Positions 37,526-48,751 of a stretch of DNA of 64,000 nt are shown piece by piece (the first letter of the stretch is position 1; every line of letters starts with the position of its first letter). The DNA comes from Nymphaea colorata (Eukaryota; Streptophyta; Magnoliopsida; Nymphaeales; Nymphaeaceae). The notes beneath the pieces are model-generated. The model saw nothing but the letters and a program-made list of their open reading frames with translations, ran no database searches and had not been told where the DNA came from. Both the position numbers and the translations under genes were made by a program. The DNA lies in NCBI RefSeq assembly GCF_008831285.2, contig NW_022204507.1, positions 6,468,174-6,532,173 on the forward strand. The letters are read 5' to 3'.

Positions 37526-38900
37526 ATTACAAGTCCTCATAGGTCTACATGCATTATTTAGAAAGGAAAAATTCTAAATATGCTTAAAGATTTGAAATGG
37601 CAAACGACCACATTTTGTAAGAAGGCCATTAAAACATATTTCTGTATTTTGTTTTTTGCCTTCAAAATAACGTCATCATTTCTCAACAGATTCATCACAT
37701 AATTACTAGCCTATCTTGATCTATCATGCCACAGAAAATTTGAAATTGTAATATGACAAGAACTAGCAAATAAAGATTCAAACTTATGGGATTGGTCCAC
37801 TTTATTCCAGCCACTTGCCCGTTTATCCATTAGCTAGACATACATTTTTTCTTTACCGCTTCCCCTCTCCAAACTGCATTTTCTTGTTCATCTCATCCTT
37901 AACCTAAAGAAAATAGATTTGTTAACTCAGTATTGCACTTCTTACCTTTGCATATATTAGATATGGATAGAAGATTTTACTTTATTTCTAAAACATGGTC
38001 ATGGGTTAATAGAAACCTCTTATTTTTTAATTGATTTGCCTTAATTTGCCATTGGGGCATGCACATCATTGCCTACCATGACACCAACTAAACCAAAACA
38101 CTCATATTTGGCATCAAACATATAGACCTAAAGTCGCAACATGATGCACAGTACTTGTATTTGGATGCCATTGATTGACTTGCCTTGACTTCGTAGTCAT
38201 TTCCATGAACGCCTCTAGTAAATTCTAGCAATCTTGGCCATTTAATTCCTCCTACCACATAATTCACCAATTACTTGACTTTTATATCCATAATGAACTT
38301 GGATATATACCTTGTCCTACACTCTAGACTCATTTATCACCTCTACTACAACCTCTACCTTTGCCAAGGTCACACCTATTTTGAGCAAAGAACGCAACTA
38401 TTGATGACCCACTTGCTGGTTGCGGATTTCCATTGAAGAGTTCCAAACACTTCTCTTGATTTATGTGAATATCATGTATTTCCCAGAATGAGGGAAGAGA
38501 TTTGAAGTTGTCATCGTTATGACAAAACCTTTATATTTGTTTCCTAAGGCACTATGTACATGCATATATAACTAAGTCATCCTCCTTTATAACTTCAACA
38601 ACTAAAATAGTGAATCAGTTTGAAACATCAAATGGTTGAGAAAGTCACCCACGGATTCTTCACACTTAGACACATTTTAGCAATCGTGGTTGAGCTGAAG
38701 AATTTGTAAATTGGATTCTGAGACAAATGCTTTCTCAAGGAATATAAGGCTTGTAATGGATAATTTGGCTGAGCACCAATTCTTTTCCATTACATTTTCT
38801 TTTTTGACTTGATTGCGGATTGCATTTGACATTTTTGAATGATGTGCTTTGATCATTTTCACTTCATGTTTAATCAACTAACCCTTAACATCATGATCAA
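37526..38900 (-). pseudogene. Outer copia element, 5' half (gag, protease, pre-integrase)
   Basis: Reverse-strand remains: near 38720-38640 ESNLQILQLNHDC and CEESVGDFLNHL, the copia gag core (S-V-x-D-Y-L); near 38450-38370 CLELFNGNPQPASGSSI and a Gly/Arg/Lys-rich stretch, the tail of gag; near 37780-37700 SNFLWHDRSR and ASNYVMNLL, the pre-integrase WHxRLGHAS motif; near 37585-37550 IMHVDL, the start of the integrase core (H-x-D-L-W-G). Coding similarity breaks exactly where the inner element's LTR begins (37525) and resumes at 33035. The 5' LTR of this outer element was not identified. Confidence 0.7.
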
Positions 38901-40129
38901 CCTCATTATATGCTTGATAAACACTACCGACTTCAGCCTGATCATCAGTCCTTTTACAGAATTTGATGCATTATCTTGGGAACGATGTGATCTTATCATA
39001 GTATATCTGCATATACACTTATATCTGCATTGTCATTGAATTATAATATGAATAAAATACAAGCACACCTTCACTTGGGGGCACTATGTACACAAGTTAT
39101 ACTAAGCATATTACCTCATATTTGAGCAGTTTGGCCTATATATCAACCAAAATAAGAGTCATCTTCAACATATCTGCGTTGCAATTAATCTTTCCCACTT
39201 TCACTTCCTACTTTAGGTTTAGATTCCAACACACTCCCCTTGTCAGCCTTTCTCTCATGTGGCCTCTCCCTTCGCTCCTTTTCCGCGCATTCCCTTCAGC
39301 ATCACCAAGTCAGGTAGGTCTCCTCATCATATGGATAATTTTGAAACGCGAGAACGGATTAGGATCACAGAAATGAATGCTATATATGCCATTTCGCAGT
39401 GTCTTTGCATTGAACCCGCGTATACTAACTTCCCACATACCATTATCTTCCCTTTTCATCCCCGTCCATGAAATAACAACTTCAGTTTTTAGGAAAAGCT
39501 CAAGAATTTTCTCGGACATCCCAGTTTCGTGAACGAACAACATTTCCGTAAGCTAATTGACCTGCGGCAGCATGTGAGGAGGCACTCCTATACTAGTTAA
39601 CCTCTGCAAATCGTCATATTCCTATTTCTCCCCCACACATGAAAGAACGACTACAGTCTTCCGGAAAGGGTTGGAATATTTTCCAACCATCATTAATTTC
39701 CAATATTGATAGGACGCTAACTTTTCATATCTTATAAGACACTGGGGACTCGTTTCTTACCTTCAGATGTACCCAGTTTCAATATCCACCTACAGGATGC
39801 CTTTGTTGGTGTTTGGCATTCAGAAAATAGTTAGCCTTTAGAAAGAGCTCTTGCATTTTCTAGTGGAGAAAAATGCATTTTCATGCTCTACTTTTCAAAC
39901 AGGATTCCATCAATATATATCTAATCTGGTCGATTGAATGTTTGTCGTGAAGCTTTGGCTTAGGTTTAAAACGTATGAGGGACAGAAGTAGGGCCTTATT
40001 ACATGACTGGAAAAAGGAAAATAAATGCCCCAATTGGTAACTAATATGCCCCACATTAGTCTGCTTCATTTAAAACATCGAATTGTACTGTAAAATTGAA
40101 CTGACCAATATGTACTGAAGCCCCAACAG
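38901..40129. other. No gene recognised
   Basis: Mixed-composition DNA. About 39200-39340 is pyrimidine-rich and resembles copia LTR sequence (ccaacacactcccctt), so it could include the outer element's 5' LTR, but no second copy was found to prove it. About 39310-39545 has an open - strand frame and 39620-39700 a faintly similar stretch; neither is identifiable. Confidence 0.35.
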
Positions 40130-41013
40130 TCAGCATTGAAAGAGCTCCAAAAAGGGCCATGGTGGAGACCAGTAGAATGGGCTGCTGGAACTTCGTCGGC
40201 ACACGCTCACCTGCGACATCTTATTCTCGTTATTCTTTCTTGGGTTGTACATCGGAGAAGAAAAGTACTGAATAGTTGATATTAACACAACCATGAACGA
40301 GGTCCACAGACAAGAAAGTGAAAGCACTGCCCACCTACGTAGTAAAGGAAGAGGGAGATGACAATTCCCGCTGCAGTTAAGGTCATGCAGAAGACGTGGG
40401 AAAGGGACTGGGCTGGGAAAACCGACGTGTTGATAAGAGCAAGCCCTATCACCACATTCAGCTTAGCCATGCAGCTTCGTGAAGGCGTGACACCCCCTTC
40501 AACTTTTGGACAAATTAAATGAGAAGCTTTCAGAAAGAAGCAATTCACAATGAGAGAAAGAGAAAACTTTGGGAGGAAGCAATCGACAAGCAGGAGCGAT
40601 GCATGGAGTGGCTGTGGCTGGTGAGTCTCACCATCCGATTGTGGGGCCGATGTCGGTGCAGGCTGCCGGCTCCTAAATCGGCATACTCCCAACTCAACGT
40701 CTATCTCCGTCGTCTTCGCCGATGTTCCGGCGACTTCGTCTTACCCATCCACCTCTAAGGCCTCCTCTGGGCGGATCTCAAAGGACAGGTCCTCGAATGC
40801 ACCCGATGGAGATACCAGAGGATTAGGAATTGGAGGGTTCTCCCTGTTCTCTTCTGGATTACCAGAACTCGGTTCAAAGAGGCATCCCAAGCCCTGGACG
40901 AACGTAATGGGACGACATCCATATCTTCCCTCTGCGTTCTTATTCTCAATGGCAAGGAAGTGAGCAAAGAACGGCAGATTTAACAAAAGCCGGCAATTTC
41001 GGGGAAATTTCAT
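40130..41013 (-). CDS. Possible multi-exon membrane-protein gene or gene relic, unidentified
   Basis: On the reverse strand an ATG at 41013 opens 90 codons (ending in the FEIRPEEALEVDG region); another frame then runs from 40692. That second frame contains a strongly hydrophobic helix-like stretch (LSHVFCMTLTAAGIVISLFL). A third frame at about 40330-40214 has another (TSFMVVLISTIQYFSS) and ends at MSQ followed by gtgagc, a good donor-like site. A final hydrophobic stretch (ILLVSTMALFGALSMLTVGA) lies near 40190-40130. GC content is higher than in the flanks. The frame changes could be introns I have not placed, or mutations. I do not recognise the family. Exon limits are not established. Confidence 0.35.
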
Positions 41014-43329
41014 GACGGGTCGATCGTCGTCAGGTATATGGTGTCAAAAGTCACACGACTCACGTCTGCAGTGCGAAGGTCGACGTAAATGTGTAAATTT
41101 TATTTTACTTGTATATATACACGGGTAGGTGTCGTCGCATATATTTTTCAAGTCAGCTTTTCAATTCCAGACGTGAATCTTATGAGGATAAAAAATTTCG
41201 TGTGTTTTAAAGGACGCGGGTCTGGTGGTAACTATTATTTACAATTTGGGGCCTATATCTTACGATATTCAGCCAAAATCACGCCTACACTTGACATTAA
41301 TGCCACAGCGAACAGCGAAGGCTTAGCTTCAGGGGTTAAGGAATGTCACTTCTAAACATAACTGGGATGTCAATGCCAAGGGATAGGATTTGAATCAGAT
41401 ATTATCATATCTGGTTTTTTAGATATTCATAGATTCAGATCTGAACTCAGATTCGGATGTGAATGAAAGAACTTATATTTCATATGCAAATCTAACTTTT
41501 ATATATATATATATATATACACACACACCCCACATCCAAATTCAGAATTTGGATTTTGAATATCCAACTTAAGATCTAAATCACCCGACTCTTATTTTCC
41601 TGCGCACCCGAGTCGGGTGTGCACCGGACATGGGTGTGGCTCCGACTCATACCAGTTAGAATGTCATATTACTAAATTACTATAATACAATTATTGTTGT
41701 TTTGATATTTTCCTACGCAGTGCAATTATTCAAATATGTTATATACATTAATAACTAAATTATAGTAATAATATATACTTGCTTATTCTGTTATATATAT
41801 AATAAATTAATAATAATAATAAAATATCCTCACCGCACCACTGCACCTAAATTTGTTAGAATGTGCCGCTCCGGCACCCGCACCCCAAACTCTGGTGACA
41901 TAGCTTAAAATTAATGGTCCAGGTTTAATCCAAGTCTAGATCTTGTCCAACCAGTCAACTGTACCATAAGTTTGCAACTCTTGTTGTTTTCTAATAAGAT
42001 TCTCTCACCATCTCCCACCTGTTGCTTCAATACAGGACTAAATCGGTATCTCTCTCTCTCTCTAATTAAGGCCCTGGTGGTTTAATGAATTTCATTTTCA
42101 GAACACACACGCTTTCTCTCTCGCACCCTAAATGTTCAACTCTATCTCTCTCCTCCCTCGATCCCCAAACCTTAAATCTTAAATCGTCTCTCTGTCTTCC
42201 CCCACTCCCCAAATCTTCATAAAAATGTTTTGTCTAATGGTTTTTCCTTCTCATAGTGCCACCATTTTCTTTAATAATTGTTGCAATGTAGCCAACGCAG
42301 TGTTGTACAGTTTTTGTTAATGCTTTCATATAATCATTATCTGCATCTCATGTGGTTTAATAAATGCCCCATATAAAAAATCCATCTCATACAACCAGCA
42401 AGCACAACAAACGGACTAAAACAACATCAACTTTTTTCCCTAAAGCCTAGCAAATTAATAAGCATCAAGTAGCATATGAAGTCTTGATTTTATGAGACAA
42501 AGGCATTCAACGTCTTGATTTGGCCCCATGCTGCTAGCCTAGAAAATGAAAGGCCATAAGGGCTACATAGTTGGCCACCTTCACTGGATTAGAATTTGCC
42601 AATGGAAGTCGTTGTTCATGATTTTTAAAACCTTATGCTGAACAAATATGCTAGAAAGGTTTAATTATCGACCTTGACTGTGTTCTTTGAGGATACCCCA
42701 ACAAACCAGACTATATGAGAAAACCTGATAACATATAATTCATTTTAAAATCACTGCATTAAACAGTACTGCTGTCAATTTTGCTATACATATTTGTATG
42801 TGTCTACATTTGGAAATAATTGTACGTATGTGCATCAACATCATCATTGTATTTCTTAGCTTGCATGCCTATTACCTGTTCATTCCAAATAAGTGTCTTT
42901 CTCTAAATTATCTCCAAGAACCTCAAGCCCATTCATTAATCTTCCAATCCCCACAACTACGGAGATCATCTTTCTATTCAGTCAAACTGAAGTCCTACAA
43001 ATGAAAAGTGAACATAAATGTTGCCCCATATGAGCAAACACTATATCATCAATATGTCATTTAATTAGTCTACCATGTTGATCGCTCCATGTCTCTCAGA
43101 TATGCATCTATATCCTAGAGCTCTACAACCACATCACCTGACGTCCAAGAATTAGTACATCGTCTATAGAATGGAATCACCTTATGTGCAACATTACTTT
43201 GATCACAATAAATTCAAACTCAAACTAAGATGCAGGTAGAAAATTTGCCTGAAAAATGTCGAATCACTTTTACAATGCAAAAGTTGTTGCTAGCGTACTA
43301 ATATCACCTAACTAATTAGGAAAACACAT
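41014..43329. other. Intergenic DNA, no gene recognised
   Basis: Contains (TA)n at about 41501-41520, a TC-rich stretch at 42049-42063 and AT-rich DNA with many stops. Just left of 41089, tatatata words lie upstream (in - strand sense) of the possible gene at 40130-41013, but I cannot call a promoter. Confidence 0.45.
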
Positions 43330-43440
43330 TTAAATGGTTGCTTCTGAGCACCTCTAGATAATGCATCAACCTGTTGCGCATCATCACAAGCCCAACTCAC
43401 CTCGTCCACCACCCCACTCCTTCCCTCCCCTTGCAAGTTC
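43308..43440 (-). pseudogene. Downstream half of a reading frame interrupted by a copia insertion
   Basis: The reverse strand is open from the LTR boundary to a stop near 43308, with NLQGEGRSGVVDEVSWACDD then AQQVDALSRGAQKQPFK. It sits opposite the open frame at 48117-48353 across the retrotransposon. It has coding-like composition but no family that I recognise. The LTR-flanking bases agttc (43436-43440) resemble aattc on the other side (48117-48121), consistent with a target duplication with one change. Confidence 0.4.
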
Positions 43441-43760
43441 TTCCGAGTTTCAGATGACGTACAAGAGAAAATATGGGTTGCGATGGAATCAACTGGACAC
43501 AACAGAGAAGGCTGTAAAATGGATGGAACAGAACATCGTGCTCTTCTTCATTTCACATATTTGAATCCTTTTTGTACATAATCAATTACAGAAATGAAAG
43601 TATATATTTTTTTTATACAACAAAATCATGCCTTCAACCTTATAGAGAATTCCACGTGTGACAAGGAACACCACAATTCAATTTTACAGCTTTGCAATGG
43701 GCGTAAAGAAAGCAGTGTTAATAACACAACTTTAAGAATTTGTTTTCCTTTTTCATAACA
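43441..43760 (-). repeat. 3' LTR of the copia element
   Basis: Aligned along its length with 47802-48116. The expected terminal dinucleotide at its left edge is mutated (ttccgag against tgcgag). The right edge is intact (...cataaca). Confidence 0.85.
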
Positions 43761-43768
43761 CCTTTCCT

Positions 43769-44380
43769 TTAAACTGGTGTATGTGGGTCTCCAAAACCCA
43801 GTTTAAACTTTAAAAAATGGAATTGACCTTTGACATGAGACTGGGTAAATAGATCAGCCAGATGTAAGCATGATGGAACATAGACTGTGACAATTGTTCC
43901 ATTTTTGACTTGATCACGCACTAGATGGCAGTCGATCTCCACATGCTTGGTGCATTCATGTAAAATGGGGCTCACTGCTATTTGCAATGTTGTTTTGTGG
44001 TCACAAAGAAGCTACGCTGGTGGAGATCTTTTAGAAGATATCTTAGCCAGATAAGTTCACAGCAGGAGTTCGCAATAGCATGATATTCTACTTCGGCTGA
44101 GATACGAGATATTGTGCTCAGTTTTTTTGCTTTTCAGAAGATTAGATGTTCTCCCAAGTAAACACAGTAACCAGAGATTGATCTTCTGGTGTCTTTGCAA
44201 GCTCCCTAGTCGCCATAAAATTGAAATTGTCGTCTACTAGAAGAAAAATTCCTTGACCTGGTGAAGTTTGAGATAGCGTAATACTTTTATAGCAGCATTG
44301 TAGTGAGTAGTTGTCAGTTTCTGCATATGGCGGCTAAGAGAGTGAACAGAAAAAACTATTTCTGACCTGGTTATAGTCAT
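43769..44380 (-). pseudogene. Copia RNase H region
   Basis: The reverse strand reads EVEYHAIANSCCELIWLRYL, then VSPILHECTKHVEIDCHLVR and LHLADLFTQ. These are the copia RNase H landmarks (E-Y-x-A-L-A, H-E-R-T-K-H-I-E-I-D-C-H, Q-L-A-D-x-F-T-K). The frame is broken upstream of 43987. Lys after F-T is Gln here. Confidence 0.8.
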
Positions 44381-45221
44381 ATATATAAGATGCCCCCAAG
44401 TATTTGGAACAATGAAGGTTTTTTCAAATTTTCAACATCATTGACCACAAGGGTTTGACTAGGTTCCATGGGATCCTCAGATGGCTTGGCATTGAGAAGG
44501 CCAAATTCATCAAGAATGCCACAGGCATACTTGCGGTGTGATGAAAATATTCCTTTCTTCCCTTTGGTAAGCTCTAGGCCAAGGAAATATTTTAAGTTGC
44601 CCATGTCTTTCATGCAAAATCTTTTGCCAAGATACAGTTTGAAGTTTTCTATGGATTTCATATCATTTCCTGCAATAATGACATCATCGACATACACCAA
44701 AATTGCCAAGCACACGCTTTCTCTTTGATATGCACACAGTGTGTAATCACACTTGGATTGCATGAAACCATAATTTGCTACTTTTGACAAGAACTTCAAG
44801 AACCAGTTTGGGGAGTATGTTTCAGCCCATAGATAAACTCGTTTAGCTTGCACAATTTTGTTTCTCCTTTTTTGCAATGACTAGGACGCAATGTATTGTA
44901 GACTTCTTCATCCAATTTCTTGTTTAGAAAGGCATTATATACATACATTTGTTGCAGCATCCAATTTCGTTTTGCAGTTGCTGCTATCAAACAATGAATA
45001 GTAACAAGTTTTGCGACAGGCGCATAGGCCTCATGGTAATCCAAGCCTTCCACTTGTGCATACCCTTTGGCCACTAATCTAGCTTTGAACCTTTCTATTT
45101 CACCATTTGCCTTATACTTGATCCGATAAAAGCATTTGCAGCTGACGGGTTTCACATTGGTTGAAGGAGAGATTAGCGTCCAAGTGTTGTTTGATTCTAA
45201 TGCCTTAATTTTTTCTTGCAT
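44377..45221 (-). pseudogene. Copia reverse transcriptase, in two overlapping frames
   Basis: The first frame (45221-44796) carries TWTLISPSTNVKPVSCK, RFKARLVAKGYAQVEGLDY and the palm start APVAKLVTI, with IYGLKHTPQ where the family has YGLKQAPR. The second frame (44877-44377) carries ILVYVDDVIIAGND with the catalytic Y-V-D-D intact, then DMGNLKYFLGLEL and SEDPMEPSQTL. The frames overlap near 44800-44877, so at least one indel disables the enzyme. The otherwise good conservation shows this is one of the younger copia elements in the window. Confidence 0.9.
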
Positions 45222-45743
45222 GTTTCTTATCCAATTTGGATCTTGCTCTGCCTGACTAAGGGATGAAGGTTCGGTTTGAAGAGAGATTCAACCGAAAGTT
45301 TTTAAGAGCACCTGAAAAATGAGAAAAAGACAAAAGTCACAAAACTTATAACACACAGTACCCTGTAGAAGCCCTTTTCCATGATGGTGATGGACTTCAT
45401 GAATCAGGATGGATCATACCACAGTAAAAATCCTTCAATAAAATGGATGGCTTTGATATTCTGGATGATTTGCACTGGTTGCTGAGGGCTTGGTAAAGTT
45501 TCTTGGGAAGTATTTGTTTCAGCCTCACCTCATGATTCTGAAACAATTTCGGGTGGTTATTCAATGTTTTTGCAATCAGTAGTCATGTCCTCATCTTGCC
45601 TTTCTGTCAGTTGACGAGAACAAGGGCCTTGCTCACTTGAATTTCTGTTCTCAAGTATATGATTGTCATCAAATATGAAATGAATAGCTGGAAAATATGA
45701 GACTTTGCTTTGATCCTTTGAGAATTTGATGGGAAATTCTGTT

Positions 45744-46547
45744 TCATTGAAGACCGCAATCCCTACTAACGATTTTTTTTTGTTTCCAAATCAAGTAGTT
45801 TGTAGCCTTTTTGTTCAGTAGGATACCCAATGAACACACCTCGTAGAGCCCCGCAATCAAATTTTCCATGTGGTTTGAGGTAGGAAGCAAAACACAAGCA
45901 ACCAAACACACATTGATGCTTGTAAGTTGGTTTTCTTTTAAATAATTTTTCAAAGGGAGTTTGATTGTCAATTTTTTTTTTGATGGGGTCCTATTTATTA
46001 AATATGTGGCCGTTAGTACACGTAGGTCCCAACATTTTAAGGGTAGGCCTAACTGAAACTTGAGACCACGCGCCACATTCAAGATGTACCGATGCTTTCT
46101 CTAAGCCACGCCATTTTGTTGAGGCAGCTAGGGGTATGAATGTTGATGTTGGATGTCTCTATCACGAAAAAAAAAATTATGTCATTTGAGAAGAACTTGG
46201 TTCCACTATCTATCATATTTTAACACATCTATTTTGAATTGTTGCTCACTCATGTTAATGGAATGTTTAAGTAAATCACCTATTTCAATTTTATACTTCA
46301 TTAGGTAAAACCACATGGCTCTAGAAAAATCATCCATAAAAGACAAAAAGTAATGTGTTTGAGTATGTGATGCTTGGGGGTATGGTCCCCAAACATCACA
46401 ATGTAGCAAATCAAAAGGTTTAACAAAAGAATATTCACTTACCTGCTCAGTCCTCGTCATCGAGATCGGGTCCTGCACAAAGCACCCAGTAGTTTTGAAA
46501 ATCAAATGACATTTGGTTTGCTGAATAAATCTGCTCACAGATAGCAT
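45744..46547 (-). pseudogene. Copia integrase region
   Basis: Reverse strand from 46547: FIQQTKCHLIF is a pre-integrase relic and KPFDLLHCDVWGPYPQAS with FMDDFSRAMWFYLM is the catalytic core start, including the first two acidic positions (H-C-D, F-x-D-D-x-S-R). A break near 46206-46090 removes the third acidic region. From 46082, [20 protein letters not shown] matches the core's end (F-W-x-x-A-V-x-T-A-x-Y-L-I-N-R-x-P). At least one frameshift and one internal loss are present. Confidence 0.8.
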
Positions 46548-46768
46548 GGTGTAAGCAAAATTGGAAGATAATACACGTTTTCAAGAAAAATGGAAGCTGT
46601 CAAAACAACTTTATGGACATGTGTAGCATAAACCGTTCTGTTGTCAGAAACTCTAATAGAAAATGAAACAGCTAATTTTGTATCATCTAGCAATGATTGA
46701 AGGCAGCATGATATGTGGTGACTAGCACCAATATCTATTACCCAGGTGTCAAGTTTGAAGGATGACAT
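46535..46768 (-). pseudogene. Copia protease region
   Basis: Reverse-strand frame: WVIDIGASHHISCC matches the copia aspartic protease W-I-I-D-S/T-G-A-S-x-H, with Ile in place of Ser/Thr after the catalytic Asp. VSDNRTVYATHVHKV and LENVYYLPIL follow as in the family. Confidence 0.8.
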
Positions 46769-46979
46769 ACCTGCAAAGTTTATTTGGGTTACTGATCGAT
46801 TTTTGAGGAGTTGTTTTAATTGAATATATTCATGTTGAGTTAAAGTTTGAGCAATGTCCTTGTTGGACTATTTGCCTTGCGTGGTAGAGATTAAGGCAGT
46901 GGAATCAGTTTCCTCTCCAACAGAGGCATTTCGAGTAGCCCCTTGTCTTGCCACTATTTTCCACCTTTAAAGTTTGGAG

Positions 46980-47690
46980 GGTAACCATTTAATTTGAAGT
47001 ATCCTTCCTTTGATGTCCAGCAATCTTGCCGTAGTTGCTGAAGTATTGTGGGTGCATGTTTTGCTTGTCTTTGAAGGCCTTCAAGTCTGCACTTGCTGAG
47101 ATACCAACATGCTCGACAGCACTACTTTGAAGATGAGCTTCTCTCTGCGTCTCCTCTTGAAGGACCAGTGCATAAGTCTTTTGTAGAGAGGGCTGTGGAT
47201 CCATAAGAAGAATATGCCTTCTTATAGCATTGAATGAACCATTCAATCCCATAAGAAATTCATGACTCTCTCTTCTTGTTGCTTTTCAGCAACCACTTTC
47301 AAGGCACCGCAAGAGCATTTCAAAAGAACATCATAGGATGAAAGCTTATCCCAGTAGGATTTCAGTTTTGTAAAATAAAGAGCAACAGATATATTTTCTT
47401 GATTCAAAGGACTGATGGAGGATTTGAGCTGGTACTTATGAGGGGTTGTGCTTTCAGTGAATCGGTTCTTTACGTCTGCCACACTTCAATAGCTGTGGTG
47501 TGTAGATAACATTGCTTGATAATTCTTCCGAGATGGAGTTAAGAATCCATGAAGGTCCATGTGATTGCAACGTCTCCACATCTTGATCTCATGAGCTGCA
47601 ACGCTGGGTTTGGGAAGACTGCCATCAACAAAGGTCAACTTGTTTTTGGCATACAGTGCCATTATCATAGCACGACTCCCGGTTTAGTAG
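46980..47690 (-). pseudogene. Copia gag region
   Basis: Reverse-strand pieces: IKMWRRCNHMDLHGFLTPS-like (about 47600-47540), PLNQENISVALYFTKLKSYW then DKLSSYDVLLKCSCG (about 47420-47310), QEERVMNFL, and in a shifted frame MGLNGSFNAIRRHILLMDP and YALVLQEETQREAH. These follow the order of plant copia gag (retrotransposon gag, UBN2-type). A one-base change of frame lies near 47250. Cysteine knuckle residues were not clearly seen. Confidence 0.8.
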
Positions 47691-47789
47691 TTTTCACTAG
47701 TCACTAATTGTGAAACCAATACAATACCATAAGAGGACTCTGCTCCACCAGCTGGAGAAGAGTTGGAAGCATTGCCTATCGATGCCATG

Positions 47790-47801
47790 GCTCTGAGACA
47801 A
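47790..47801 (-). promoter_or_regulatory. Primer binding site for reverse transcription
   Basis: gctctgagacaa on the + strand is the reverse of a tRNA-iMet type site (tggtatcagagc) with two changes. It directly touches the LTR start at 47802, which fixes that LTR boundary. Confidence 0.8.
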
Positions 47802-48116
47802 TGCGAGTATCAGAGTACGCACAACAGAAATTAAAGGCTGTGATGGAATCAACAGGCACAACAGAGAAGGCTGAGCATGATGGAACAAAGCATCATGCTC
47901 TTCTTCCTTTCACATATTTATACTCTTTCCGTACATAATCAATTACAGGCATAAAAGAATATTTCCTATTACAACAGAATTATGCCTTCAAACTTCTAGA
48001 GAATTCCACATGCGTGACAAGGAACACCACTATTCAATTTTACAGCTTTACAATAGGTGTAAAGAAAACAAAGTTAATAACACAGTTTTAAGAATTAGTT
48101 TTCATTTTTCATAACA
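47802..48116 (-). repeat. 5' LTR of the copia element
   Basis: Begins tgcgag and ends ataaca on the + strand, giving TG...CA ends in either orientation. It is flanked by the primer site on one side and by an unrelated open frame on the other. Confidence 0.85.
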
Positions 48117-48353
48117 AATTCCAAGAGCAGAATGCCCAAACGTTCTTCCCTTGAGCTTCATAGCCTCGTGAAGGTTGGAAATTGCTAAATCATACTTTCT
48201 CCAGTAAATCTCTTGAGAAGACGACGATGACGATGATGATGGTGGAGTTGCCAACAACAGCTCATGAGGAGGTCTGCGACACACTTTACAACTAAGAGAG
48301 GAAATAAACTCTCTACCCTTCTTCATATGCTCCCCATCCCCTGTTTCCATCAC
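48117..48353 (-). pseudogene. Upstream half of a reading frame interrupted by a copia insertion
   Basis: The reverse strand opens at 48353 (MMETGDGEHMKKGREF), continues through CKVCRRPPHELLL, a serine run encoded by tca/tcg/tct codons, and KYDLAISNLHEAMKLKG, and reaches the LTR edge without a stop. A GA-rich, leader-like stretch lies just upstream (48354-48385). It looks like a first exon but I do not recognise the protein. The presumed continuation lies at 43308-43440, on the other side of the transposon. Confidence 0.45.
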
Positions 48354-48651
48354 AGAAGCTCTCTTTCTCTCCCTCTCATGTGTTTACTCTAGTATCGATG
48401 TGGATGTTCAAAGCTGATATTATGCCTACGCTGGTGCAGGCTCTTGTGGATGCCAAGTACACCAAAAGTGGGCTAGAGAGCCAGTGGGCCAGGAGGGGCA
48501 CTTATCATTTTCTTAAAGGCTATCGACCGTGCATGTAACCTGATCTTGTGGGTAGTGATTAAAAATGCAGCTATAAAAGCAAGAAGACTTATGAACAAAA
48601 TATCACCTAAAGGCTATCGACCGTGCATGTAACCGAAACCTCGTCATGTGC
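48354..48651. other. Short intergenic stretch before the second assembly gap
   Basis: Contains a repeated block aaaggctatcgaccgtgcat (at about 48514 and 48609), some 95 bases apart, the second copy close to the gap edge. No gene is seen. Confidence 0.5.
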
Positions 48652-48751
48652 NNNNNNNNNNNNNNNNNNNNNNNNNNNNNNNNNNNNNNNNNNNNNNNNN
48701 NNNNNNNNNNNNNNNNNNNNNNNNNNNNNNNNNNNNNNNNNNNNNNNNNNN
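48652..48751. other. Assembly gap (100 N)
   Basis: Exactly 100 N, a placeholder for unknown length. LINE-like sequence begins directly on its right side, so the 3' part of that LINE may be in the gap. Confidence 0.98.

Larger units (their letters stand above)
43441..48116 (-). mobile_element. Ty1/copia retrotransposon with both LTRs, nearly complete but inactive
   Basis: LTRs of about 315-320 bp lie at 43441-43760 and 47802-48116. The primer site (gctctgagacaa, 47790-47801) is a close match to the tRNA-iMet type, and a polypurine tract (reverse of cctttccttt) directly borders the 3' LTR. Reverse-strand order: gag (about 47690-46980), protease (about 46768-46690), integrase (about 46550-45740), reverse transcriptase (about 45221-44377), RNase H (about 44380-43769). 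Length (4.68 kb) is normal for the family. It is disabled by frameshifts (for example near 47250 in gag and at 44796-44877 in reverse transcriptase) and stops. It splits an unrelated open frame, with a candidate imperfect 5-bp target duplication. Confidence 0.9.
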
